Source: Volvariella volvacea V23 (lineage: Eukaryota; Basidiomycota; Agaricomycetes; Agaricales; Pluteaceae). From it: a DNA stretch of 10,099 nt. This document shows, in pieces, positions 1-8,646 of this stretch (position 1 is its first letter; the number at the start of each line of letters is the position of its first letter). The translations under genes were made by a program, and so were the position numbers. The notes beneath the pieces are model-generated. The model saw nothing but the letters and a program-made list of their open reading frames with translations, had not been told where the DNA came from and did not search any database. The DNA lies in contig KB722744.1 in NCBI GenBank assembly GCA_000349905.1, positions 724,555 through 734,653 of the forward strand. Direction: 5' to 3'.

Positions 1-643
1 GTAACACTCTGAAGTTCTTTTATAATCAATATATCTAGGTAAGGACTCTGTCTAAGGACGTCAGTGCTTGTATAGGCTGCTATGTGTCATACCAGTGTGT
101 ATTTAAGTAGAACCACCTGAGACATCACTCCTCAGATTGAATAACACAGCAGGAAAATAAGGCTGGTTTTCTCAGAACCAGGCCAAACAATCAGGAAAAC
201 ACATCAAATGTTTTGTCAACTGAATTGAAAAATGGGTCATAATTTATAGTTTGCACTGGCTTTTGATCTGGTTTCTCTCCAAACATTCTTTTCTTCCTGC
301 TGTGTAACATCTCTTACTGCTCTTCAGTCACTTCTAAGACTATTTTTTTTGCTTTCTCCTGCTACAAATAAGAACAAATAAAGCTAAGTCTTAGATTTGT
401 GATACATTGAAACATTTTTTTAATAAAAGGTTTAGTATTATAAAATTGTGTATTAATTATAATTGAAATGCCATATTCTTATTTTGTTACTAACAAGAAA
501 GGAAATACATATGAAAAAGATCTATTTACAGCCACAAGAATATGTAAACAGGCAAACTCTATTTCTGAATGTGGTATTCTAAGTGCCAGATAAATGTCCT
601 CACCTTAATTAATTATCCAGATAATCTAATGCCATTGTAGTGC

Positions 644-676
644 ACCAAACTTTGTTTGATATGGCCCACCATAGTG
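644..676 (+). repeat. Diverged direct repeat, copy A
   Basis: Contains the core GGCCCACCATAGTG, preceded by ACCAAAC-TTTGTTT. It matches copy B at 1121-1155 with a two-base length difference and a five-base mismatched block. In one frame the copy reads T-L-F-D-M-A-H-H-S inside an open stretch of roughly 55 codons that has no useful start. Confidence 0.5.
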
Positions 677-1120
677 GTCTAGTGTGTGCACCAAGAGCAA
701 TGCCTGAGGTTAAATCACAATTAGTTCAGAATATTCTGCTATCCTTGGTACCCAGTGTTGCTACTATAATATACTATATATTTGGTACCATATTATAATG
801 GAAATATACAGAATTGAAAAGGAATAATATATTCATTTAGAAGATACCAGAATATTATTATTTAATCCAAAAAGTCTGTCTAACACAGAAATTGATCCAG
901 TATTATATGGTTCTCTTTTCTGTAATAATAAGTTTCTGCTTTATAGCTAGTGGGACAGGGTATGTTCAATAGAATTCAGTTATTCAAGATTTTTGATTAA
1001 TTTATTATGGATTAATTAATCTGCTAACTATTTGGCTGAGTTTTCTTGACTTGGTGTCAGAACCATCAGGACCTTATACCAGTATCAAAGTGGTATAGAC
1101 CTCCAGGCCTCGTTGACAAG

Positions 1121-1155
1121 ACCAAAAAGTTTGTTTAAAGAGGCCCACCATAGTG
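1121..1155 (+). repeat. Diverged direct repeat, copy B
   Basis: Carries the identical 14-nt core GGCCCACCATAGTG after ACCAAAAAGTTTGTTT. In the matching frame it reads S-L-F-K-E-A-H-H-S, so [ST]-L-F-x-x-A-H-H-S is kept in both copies. This hints that both descend from one coding repeat. It lies inside a short open frame (1113-1295) that I do not regard as a gene by itself. Confidence 0.5.
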
Positions 1156-1540
1156 ATACTTTCCTCTACCCATTATCAAAAAAGACTAGTTTGGGCCTAG
1201 GGCAATGTGGTGTTATTTTCTTACAATTGCTGTCATGCCTTTTTTGGTATGATTATGATGCTACATGGCTCGAAGGAACTGTGTACAGTAAGTAGGATAA
1301 ATTCAACAGCTGCAAGCGTTGATCACAATACGAAGTTTGAGTGGCAGTACTCAAAATGATATTAGGGGTTCATGTTTGATTAGGTAATTCCATATATTAG
1401 CGAAAGCGAGATTGAGGAGGGATATAAATACAGCAATGCGATAGCAACTTGCCAAGATGACCTGATGCGGTAATATGAGAATGAAGCAACATAGCATGGC
1501 ATCTTAACTCATCCACCCGTCCGTCCGTCATAAGATCGTC

Positions 1541-2851
1541 TCATCGAACAGCATAATAAAGCCCTTCAACAGCAATGTGGGCTTGCCATCTCCCCAGTTT
1601 TCGAATGGCGCGCAAAGCTGCTGGTGCGGGGAGGATCAACAGCAGAGCGGGTACACCAAAGATGAGTATTGCGAGAGAGAGGGTTAGTGTGATTCCGGGT
1701 TTGATGACGAGGAAGTAGAATAGAGCTTGGTATGACGTCGGGTCGGTGAACTGGTATAGAAAAGGTAAGTCTTTGGGTAGTTGATACAGTGCATATGGAA
1801 CGTCCTACCATGGCGTAAGCGTTTTTGTAAAATGAGGTTTCGGGAACGAGGATCGTTTGCGAAGCGCCGTTTTCGATTTCGGCAATGGTCGGTTCGCGGA
1901 GGCGGGTGAATATCGGTCGTGGGGGGTATGGTGGGGGGTATGCAAGAGGGTAGTGGAAGCGGGTTTGAAGGGCCAGCTGGAGGAGGTTTTAGCGCTTTGG
2001 AAAATGTTTGGTGTGGGGGTAGTACGCACCTCGCCTCGCGCAAAGGCACGAGCGCCTAACAGGTCGAGGAAACATAGGGCGGCTCCGATTGGTAGAGCCA
2101 TCAAGGTTGTAGTTCCTATCTATATTTAGGACGGGAGGGGGGATAAGGAGGGTATGGGTGCGAGATGGCGATAAGGACGTACCAAGGTGAAGATGAACAG
2201 GTAGACGAACGCAGCCAGCGCATATGGAAAATTGACTACGGTCAGATGGAAGAACGAGTCGTAATAGGCTTTTTGTGTTAGCGGTCTGAAGTAGAGTGCC
2301 CATGCTTTCTTCGTCCATATCGAATACCGTCTTCTCGACATCCCGTCATGGTGCGAATCATAGTGTCCATGCTCCCCAGGCAACAGCAGCGGTCTATCCT
2401 CTGCATCGTCCTCAAAGTCGCTGTCCTCCTCCGTTTGGAACAAGGAGCGCAAAGTTTGGCCCAAAGAAGGCGCCACTGAACTGACACTGAGGTGTGAGAC
2501 TGACCGTGGGCGACCCGAGTGTCGAACAGTTTCTGTGGGAGAATGTCCTAAAAATGGGGTTGTTTCTGTCGCTTCAATTTCATTGTCCTCCTGTGGTGCG
2601 TAAAGGGCTCGGGCGGAGGCCAAGGAATCGTAGTCTGAGTGGGAGTCGATTGAGGGAGCGGGTGTGATGCGTTCGCCAGGTGTCAGGCTTGTCAGGTGGA
2701 GGCGGTGGGCAGCGGCCTGTCGACGTGGATCTCTTGTGCCTCGAATCCGGCGTTCTCGTGAAGGATAGGGGGGAGGCGGGTCGTTGATGGGGCTGCATAC
2801 GTCTACGAGGGCGGGAGGCAAGGGAGCTTCGGTTTCGGAAGGAGTGACCAT
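1541..2851 (-). CDS. Membrane protein with fungal 'putative sensor' (PF13796-like) fold
   Basis: Four exons on the minus strand: 2851-2183, 2119-2030, 1976-1809 and 1750-1541. Introns are 63, 53 and 58 nt (donors GTACGT, GTGCGT, GTAGGA; acceptors TAG, CAG, CAG), all phase 0. The product is 378 residues. The start is the ATG in CACCACCATGG, a strong context. Residues 1-190 are polar and disordered, rich in S, P, R and acidic residues, with a PPPPY motif at 25-29 and an acidic dileucine-like EDRPLL at 151-156. A hydrophobic hairpin follows at about 206-250 (FPYALAAFVYLF through ALPIGAALCFLDLL, ending ARAFARGE). A soluble linker of about 56 residues leads to DPTSYQALFYFLVIKPG and a second hydrophobic hairpin at about 318-350. 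This two-hairpin plan, with a DPxxYxxLxYxLxxxP start to the second half, is that of the bacterial sensor domain usually fused to histidine kinases. No kinase follows here. The biochemical role is unknown. It is probably an endomembrane or plasma-membrane protein with a cytosolic N-terminus. Confidence 0.87.
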
Positions 2852-3288
2852 GGTGGTGGCAGTCAAGCTGAGCTGTGGGCTTTGCCGCGCCCAACAGCCG
2901 CTCCTCATCCCACCACCACCAACCGACAATTCAAACGACTGTGCGTCCCGCAGCAATCCTCGTGCGTTCGACCCCTCGGCCCGTGGAGCAAATCATTAAT
3001 GGGATTAGCACTTTTTGGACGGTGGTCCAGGGTTATGACAACATCAAAATTAACAAAGTCTTGTCAAATCGTTTCTCCGCATCCTTGCTACATCTACATA
3101 CTTCCTCACAAGTCGTCCTCGAAAATGTGCTCTTTTACATTGAATGGTCTGGACTACCATTATGACTCAGCTCCATCACTGACAATCACGCAATCTCGCA
3201 CAACACCTCCAAAATGTTCTGCGAACACCCGGCATAATCATCCCGAGGCCTCGGCTGACCAGCTCCATCTTGCCCCACAACGCCCACC
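2852..3288. promoter_or_regulatory. Shared upstream region of two divergent genes
   Basis: These 437 nt separate the start codons of the minus-strand sensor-fold gene and the plus-strand dioxygenase gene, so both 5' UTRs and core promoters must lie here unless one has an upstream untranslated exon. I see no clear TATA box. Open frames crossing the region have no family resemblance and are not annotated as genes. Confidence 0.6.
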
Positions 3289-4718
3289 ATGTCCCATCTC
3301 AATTCTGCAGCCAACTTCTCCAGCATACCAGTCCTCGACTACGCCCTTCTCTCCACCGACAGGCCCCTGTTCATCGCTCAGCTCCGCCATGCGCTCATCA
3401 ACGTCGGCTTTCTCTATCTTGCCAATCCACCAGTCGAGAAATCAGTCATAGACACCGTGGTTGATTACATCCCGAAGCTGTTTGCTCTACCACAAGAAGA
3501 GAAGAACAAAATCAGGATGGCCAATTCGCCACATTTCTTGGGATATTCGAGGTTGGGAGCAGAGTTCACGAAGGGTGCTGTGGACTATCGAGAGCAGTTT
3601 GACATTGCGACTCCGCATGAGTGTCAATGGAAAGAGGGTGCTCCCGAGTACCTTAGGCTATGGGGACCTAGCCAAGTAAGCCATTTCCATCTCACTTTAC
3701 CTCGAGTACTCATTCTAGTCAAGTGGCCAGAAGAGAGCCTGATACCCGGTTTCAGACAGGTGTTCGAAAAGTACCTCTTACAAGTCCAAACCTTGAGCTA
3801 CGAATTCAGCTCTCTACTGGCAGAGGCCTTCGGCCTACCACCCGATGGACTCGCGCACTTCTACGATACAGATGAACTCATGCAGCACCGAGCCAAGATC
3901 GTCAAATACCCAACCATTCCGGATGATGCCACGACCGATCAGGGCGTTGGACCCCACTACGACGCAGGGTTCCTGACTTTCGTACGTCCCCTAGCACATA
4001 TCCACAGCTGCGGATGGCTTAGCCATCGTCCCAGCTCCTGCAGGCGTCCGATCATAAGGGCTTGCAAGTACAAAATCTGTCGGGCCAATGGATCGACGCT
4101 CCTCCCATCCCCAATACCTTTGTGGTCAACATCGGCAAAGGTAAGGCTACCACCAGCTTCCAAGGGCTGCAGACTGATATTATGCATGCAGCCTTGGAAT
4201 TCGCGACTCAGGGCCTCGCGAGGGCAACTTCCCATCGCGTGCTCTCGCCAAGGGGTAGTACACCCCGCTACTCCGTTCCCTTCTTCCAAAACATAGGGCT
4301 TGGGAAGAAGTTAACGGATATCGTGCTTGAGTGTAAGCGCCCCTGACCCTTCAGCACTTAAACCCATTCTGAACTAGAACGGAATTTGTAGTCCCATCTG
4401 AGATACTCAAGCTCAGAGATGACCGCGGAACAGTCGCGGCGACAGATTGCAAGTACAACCTCTTGAAAGGTCTTCTTCCTTGTAGCTTATGCCCTCCTTT
4501 TCAGCCGTGAACTTTACAGAGTTTGACCGCGAGCCCTCAGGTCACGTCAACCTCATCGGGCGCGTAAAGTGAGTGCAAGCTCAAGCAATACCGTGTCCTT
4601 TCCTGATCGTGCCACACGTCATTCCAGGAGTCACCCAGATGTAGCGGAAAGACACTACCCTGAGCTGTTCCGCCATTACTTTCCGAATGGCCTTCCCGGG
4701 CAAGTCGGTGCCTATTAA
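3289..4718 (+). CDS. 2-oxoglutarate/Fe(II) dioxygenase, isopenicillin-N-synthase-like
   Basis: Seven exons: 3289-3675, 3724-3981, 4035-4140, 4192-4332, 4392-4448, 4505-4568 and 4628-4718. They encode 367 residues, normal for the family. The start ATG sits in CCCACCATGTC. The N-terminal DIOX_N-type domain (IPVLDYA near residue 13, GFLYLA near 40) is followed by the 2OG-FeII_Oxy jelly roll. The iron ligands are visible as H207-x-D209 (GPHYDAGF) and H265 (ATSHRVLSP), and the 2-oxoglutarate-binding pair as R276-x-S278 (PRYSVPFF). The C-terminus carries the FDREPSGHVNLIGRVKSHPDV stretch typical of fungal members. The enzyme is presumably soluble and couples decarboxylation of 2-oxoglutarate to oxidation of an unknown small molecule. 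The S. pombe UPF0676/C1494.01 type is the relative I recall. No biosynthetic cluster surrounds it. Oddities: intron 5 (4449-4504) is GC-AG with donor GCAAGT. Introns 1 (48 nt) and 3 (51 nt) are multiples of three without in-frame stops. Intron 1 uses acceptor AAG at 3723 and skips a TAG five bases upstream that would break the frame. Confidence 0.94.
4449..4504 (+). other. Non-canonical GC-AG intron
   Basis: Between the codons for A-A-T-D and V-N-F-T-E-F-D the only splice that keeps frame and family resemblance joins 4448 to 4505. It gives a serine codon (T|CC) and reads ATDSVNFTEF. The donor is GCAAGT, the usual consensus for GC-type donors, and the acceptor is TTTTCAG. The nearby GT at 4453 gives a frameshift and an early stop. 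Confidence 0.82.
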
Positions 4719-4720
4719 TA

Positions 4721-4738
4721 TTACGCTCGCGAGTGTAA
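4721..4738. other. 18-nt near-perfect palindrome after the stop codon
   Basis: TTACGCTCGCGAGTGTAA pairs with itself over nine base pairs with one G-T position, two bases past the dioxygenase TAA. As RNA it could fold only with some central pairs opened. As DNA it resembles a dimeric factor site. Its role is unknown. Confidence 0.4.
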
Positions 4739-5176
4739 AAAGCAATATACGATGTGTATAAATGCTTAATATCGAAAATAATGTATGTCTTTTTGCCTAT
4801 ATTCGTGTACTCGTCAATGCTGTGCGCGTGCAATGCACGCGGTCGTGTGTTTTCTGACACTGACAGAGGGGCGTCGCATTGTCTGTCGTATTCTTTGCCC
4901 ATTACAAGAAAGTCCCAAAGCAGAGCCTTGTTCTTATCTCTCTAAGCAAGCTACTTCGAGTGCCTACAGCACCGGCTAATGCCGCCTTCTCAGCGCCGGG
5001 ATGCGCCACAATCGTTATCGCGAGGTCAAGGAAGCTCCACCATCACTAGCATACACTCCTTTCTTACAGCTATGAGCTACGCGTTTCGGCTGTAGACCTT
5101 TATGGAATAGAAGCTGTGGTGTGGGGTTTTTTTGCTTAGAGAGGCGTTGCGCAGCTTTTGCTGAGTGACGGACGAG

Positions 5177-5203
5177 TTCCCTCCCCCCCTCTTCTCCCTT
5201 CTT
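5177..5203 (+). promoter_or_regulatory. Pyrimidine tract, likely core-promoter element
   Basis: An unbroken C/T run of 27 bases, including seven consecutive C, lies about 175 nt upstream of the proposed start codon. CT-rich stretches just upstream of transcription starts are common in filamentous fungi. The role here is inferred only from position and composition. Confidence 0.4.
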
Positions 5204-5377
5204 GCGCAGTTTGAGCTCGGAGAACTTGGCGCTTGGCACTCGGCGCTCAGCTTTCGACGCTTAGCTCGGACTGTTTACTCTGCGCTTTACCTTCTTTCTT
5301 CAAATTGCAGATCTCTTCCCCCCATCCCAGCTGTAGTATCAGCAGCATCAGCAGCCTCAGTGGAGGAGGACACGTAT

Positions 5378-6877
5378 ATGACGAGCGAGTGAGTACATAT
5401 GTACTTTTGAACCTTTCAGGATGGCCGTTGACATTTACATCCCGTCTATGACCACGATCTGCCTGCCTGCCTGCCTGCTCATACCAAAGTCCGCCGCCCG
5501 ATTATTCGTCGATTAATAACGGCCCTAGGATCGGAGGCCATGCCGCCGCGAGCACTGGCAGTGGCAGCGGTGGTCCGAGTCGTTGTGCGACACCAGGGCC
5601 GGGGCCTGGATCTAGGTCGGGCTGGTGAGTTGTCGATTCTGTTCAGTATGATCAAGACGGTACGATGAGGTGACTGGGGTTGGACTAGGTGGGGAGAGAG
5701 GGAGCCGATGCTCCCTCAGGCACGACGGGAGCTTCAAGTTGAGGTGCAGCAGACGCAGACGCAGGCGCAGCAACAGGGTCGCCAGCACAGGCACGAAGCG
5801 AAGCCATCATCCTCGTCCTCGTCAAAGAGGAGGTGGAGGCGGAGGATCATACACGTCGCCCTCCTCCTCCTGGTGCTTGTGGTGTGCTGGCTTGGCTTCC
5901 GTCAATCGAACGATATAACCGATCCTACGGTCCGCGATCGGATCCGCAAAGAGTGGGAGCGGGAGGTTGAGGAGCACCGACGCGAAATGGCCAAATTGAA
6001 CGAGGACGTACGAGGATTGAGAGAAGACTTGGCCCGGGAGCGCCAACAATGGGCTGAAGAGAGGCAGAAGCACAAAGAGGAGGAGGCGGAATGGCAGGGG
6101 AGGATTGACGACATCCAGAGGAAGGAGAGGGAGTGGAAGCAGAGAGAGGAGGAGGAAGAGAGGCGGAAGAGGACTTTGCATTGGGATGAGGTCAAGCCTG
6201 ACGAGCATTGTTTGCAGTACAAGACGAGGAGGTACAGTGCGAGTCTTTGGGTGCCCAATGGGTTGGATGGGCACAAGTATTGCTTGACGACTCCCATTGA
6301 GATTTTGGGGGTTAATTACACGGGGCCGTTGTGGTGCGAAGAGGTGGTGAGCTCGTTTTTTTTTCTCCTTGAGCTTACAGTTCGGGTTGGCTCACTTGAC
6401 GATCATCCGTTAGGAAAGAGGAAGGTGGCGTGGCCATTGGGACGTTCCTTCCTCACCTGATTGCGCGACATTTTTCGAGACCTACCATGATAAAGTAGGT
6501 TGTCTCTATGTGGGATTGATTTTCTCCGTTTAATGATCTAACTATGGCTTGCAGGGATGCACTGCGCCAGGATCAGGACTCTACGTGTGTACTTTGGCAT
6601 CCCGTACTCGAAGCTACCCTTTTACTTACTTAACACATTGATTCTATAGCGCTATGAGGCTCACCTGGGAAACCTCAGACAAGGAGATGACGGAAATATT
6701 ATGTGTAGCACGACCCCGACTGATCTTATGGGCCACGAGTACTCCTCTCCGCACCATTGTGCTGATTGGGTATGTCACGGATTTTCTTGGTCTCTGGGGC
6801 TTATTTGAATGCTCATTTATTCTCAGGGAAAACACGGATTTTGGGGCATTTGGTTTGTTGAAGACTCTCAGTGTTAG
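5378..6877 (+). CDS. Type II membrane protein: coiled coil plus tandem Cys4 ectodomain
   Basis: Seven exons: 5378-5388, 5529-5624, 5689-6346, 6414-6494, 6555-6584, 6650-6769 and 6827-6877. Introns are 140, 64, 67, 60, 65 and 57 nt, and the product is 348 residues. Residues 1-42 are low-complexity G/S/P. Basic KRRWRRR precedes one membrane segment at about 89-106 (IIHVALLLLVLVVCWLGF), so by the positive-inside rule the N-terminus is cytosolic and the rest lumenal or extracellular. A highly charged E/R/K coiled coil spans about 117-200. The C-terminal part has eight cysteines (210, 234, 252, 272, 284, 311, 329, 348) and an N-glycosylation sequon NYT at 245. They form two modules, each with a C-x-TTP motif (CLTTPIEILG and CSTTPTDLMG), with introns at the same place after C-x-x-[VW]. 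I recall this plan from uncharacterised Agaricomycete proteins. No function is known. The first exon (11 coding bases, weak start context) is the least certain part. Everything from 5689 on is well supported by frame and repeat structure. Confidence 0.83.
5459..5478 (+). repeat. (CTGC)5 microsatellite in intron 1
   Basis: Five perfect CTGC units lie inside the unusually long first intron (5389-5528) of the coiled-coil gene. This is a simple-sequence repeat likely to vary in copy number between strains. Confidence 0.8.
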
Positions 6878-8646
6878 CTCATCGTGCTATCAATTTCCCT
6901 GTGTCTGCTATTGTGAACTTGAGTGTGCATTTGTGATTTTGCCGAGTGGTGTGCTTCTGAGAATACTGCTGGTCATGACCACGTTACTGATGAATTGTAG
7001 TCCCTTCATTAAGGCTGGATCAAGGTTGACTTGAAAATAGGGACCAATGCCCCAGCCATATACCTCGGAATTTCCACCATTTGGCGTGGCCCTATTTGGG
7101 TCTTATGAGTCTCCACGGCGCAATGCAGTGACTAATATCAGTGCCTTGCCTAACTACTGCGGTTGCAATATAGTTGTGTAATAGGACTCTACCTCTATCG
7201 TGTACTTGAACGTATAGGAGGTTTTCAATCATCGTTCAATCCCAAGGGGCGATCAAACCTTGACGCCATCCTTTCAGCTTTCTGATTCTCCAGGCTAACG
7301 CCACTTCTTCTAGTCGAGTCATGTTGGTCCGGCGTTGTGCGTATCCAGCGTGCCCGGGCATCCTGTAGCCAAGGCATAATAGGACCCTAAAATGATCGTA
7401 GCCATCCATGATGACTACCCAATTTGACAATGCCCATCCTACTCCTCCGTGTCGGATGCTGATCGTAAGCGCTAATCTTTGGAATCACGATGACTGGATT
7501 GCTTGATGACAATTGCCCTTCCCCTCTATTCTAAACTTGGTTGCATATGTTAGTTGCTTTAATCAATCAAAGCAGCTTGATTGGCTGACAAAAGATCGAA
7601 ATACCTCATAAGTGACAATGTTATCCCTCACAATACTAAGGCGAAAGGGATTGAGGGTGATAGCATCCGTCAATAGCACATCCAAGCCAGGAGATTACCT
7701 ATCGGCTCTTACAGGGTAGCGGTTTCCCTCCATAGTCTTTGATGTTGTGTATCACTAACCTTTCGTCTCCCAATTCCTACTACAACCAACCATATGGTTT
7801 CTCAGTTTAGAGGTAAACCCACTCCGTAATCCGACTGGATGGCCAACCGGTGGAGTTCAATGGCAGTGGTCATAATGAGGACACAACAAACGCCAGGTCG
7901 TCCCCGCTGAAGGAGGCATCAACTGTATTCTTCGTTTTTCCTTCCAAGGATATGCCTAATTCATTTAGGACGAACAGGTCATTCTCATATTTGTAGTTCT
8001 AATTAGATGCATAAAGCCTACACGCCAGAGGACCCGTCGGGACCTTTTGGCAGCACATGAAGGACATGATGGGTGCGGTGTGTAAATGCATACCTTGCTT
8101 TGATTTTTTTTTAGGATGGAAATATGTACTATTCTGCATTCTCCGTTCAGGGATGTACAGAGACTACAATGTCCCTCATCTGCACCTCTTTTGACAGGAA
8201 CAGCATATAAATAAAGATTCATGCATCCGTCATCATCTCTGATTTAATTCTACAACAACGTGTGAGCTCGAGACAGATGTTTGTACTACTTGAGTGTGCA
8301 AAGCCGTTTGAGCCGTCTTCAGGTCTCCATAAGCAACCATTCGGTCCCATTGGAATGTAATTAAACAATCCGCCCCTGCACCGCATGCAGACTCTGTAAT
8401 GGTATATTTGCTGGCATTTTTTGTCACCAGCATTATTTCTGGCGTATGAATTAATAATCCGCTGTATAAAACCATAAGCCTCGAAACATAAATGCACCAA
8501 GTGTTTCTACAATTTCCTCATTCACTTATATTTCGCTTATGCTCTATTCCGCCTCGATAGTACTTTCTCATCAGGTGGTTGCTGACCACACCAAAACGAT
8601 TGGTGCCCTTGTCCGCAGCCATCTTGGAGACAGAAAACACTCGGCT
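6878..8646. other. Gene-free stretch, moderately AT-rich
   Basis: This is downstream of the coiled-coil gene. I see no recognisable protein family or RNA gene. Open frames exist on the minus strand at 7236-7475 and at 8219-8500 (two frames), but they lack recognisable motifs, convincing starts or splice signals. A 7-bp stem (CAATCAA at 7564-7570 with TTGATTG at 7577-7583) and a TATAAATA at about 8205-8212 are the only small structures noted. The stretch may be intergenic DNA or decayed accessory genes. Confidence 0.4.

Larger units (their letters stand above)
1..1540. other. AT-rich gene-free left flank
   Basis: I find no supportable gene here. The sequence is visibly richer in A and T than the rest of the window, with runs such as the T-tracts near 341 and 415, and is full of stops in all frames. 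It contains two diverged copies of a 33-35 nt motif (644-676 and 1121-1155), a small hairpin at 161-184 (GGCTGGTT pairing with AACCAGGCC, one bulged base), an inverted repeat TATAATAT/ATATTATA (765-772 and 790-797), and (CCGT)3 at 1517-1528 just past the stop of the minus-strand gene. The likeliest explanation is old, mutated transposon DNA, but no terminal repeats or polymerase motifs are recognisable. Confidence 0.5.
4719..5377. promoter_or_regulatory. Intergenic region with promoter of the coiled-coil gene
   Basis: This holds the 3' end of the dioxygenase transcript and the upstream region of the next gene. Right after the TAA is a near-perfect palindrome (4721-4738), then AT-rich sequence with polyadenylation-like AATAAT near 4776. 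An uninterrupted 27-nt pyrimidine tract at 5177-5203 resembles the CT-rich core promoters of many fungal genes. It places the transcription start of the downstream gene probably between about 5200 and 5370. No gene is supportable in either strand. Confidence 0.5.

Noticed and set aside
1..149. Possible short LTR (GTAACAC at the window start to AATAACACA)
   Set aside because: The left edge is cut off, no second copy exists in the window, and the TG...CA resemblance alone is weak.
1050..1066. TTGGTGTCAGAACC resembles the TGGTATCAGAGC primer-binding site of Copia-type elements
   Set aside because: Two mismatches, no CA-ending LTR directly before it, and no gag-like frame after it.
1566..2318. 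Several long minus-strand frames and a plus-strand 90-codon frame over the sensor-fold gene
   Set aside because: They are shadows of exons 2-4. Only the spliced frame gives continuous membrane segments and family resemblance.
2882..3451. 189-codon plus-strand open frame across the divergent promoter
   Set aside because: It is proline- and serine-rich noise overlapping the start of the dioxygenase in another frame, with no motif.
4537..4902. 121-codon minus-strand open frame
   Set aside because: Antisense to exons 6-7 of the dioxygenase and its 3' flank, with no family resemblance.
6654..7034. 126-codon plus-strand open frame
   Set aside because: Out of frame with exons 6-7 of the coiled-coil gene and reading through an intron. 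The spliced frame restores the cysteine module.
7236..7475. Minus-strand open stretch of about 80 codons with tryptophans
   Set aside because: It has no good start, no splice acceptor that I could defend and no family resemblance. It could be a relict exon but the evidence is too thin.
8219..8500. Two overlapping minus-strand open frames (80 and 93 codons)
   Set aside because: Both frames are open over the same bases, neither has recognisable motifs or splice signals, and a 4-nt ATGA overlap with the next frame is meaningless in a eukaryote.
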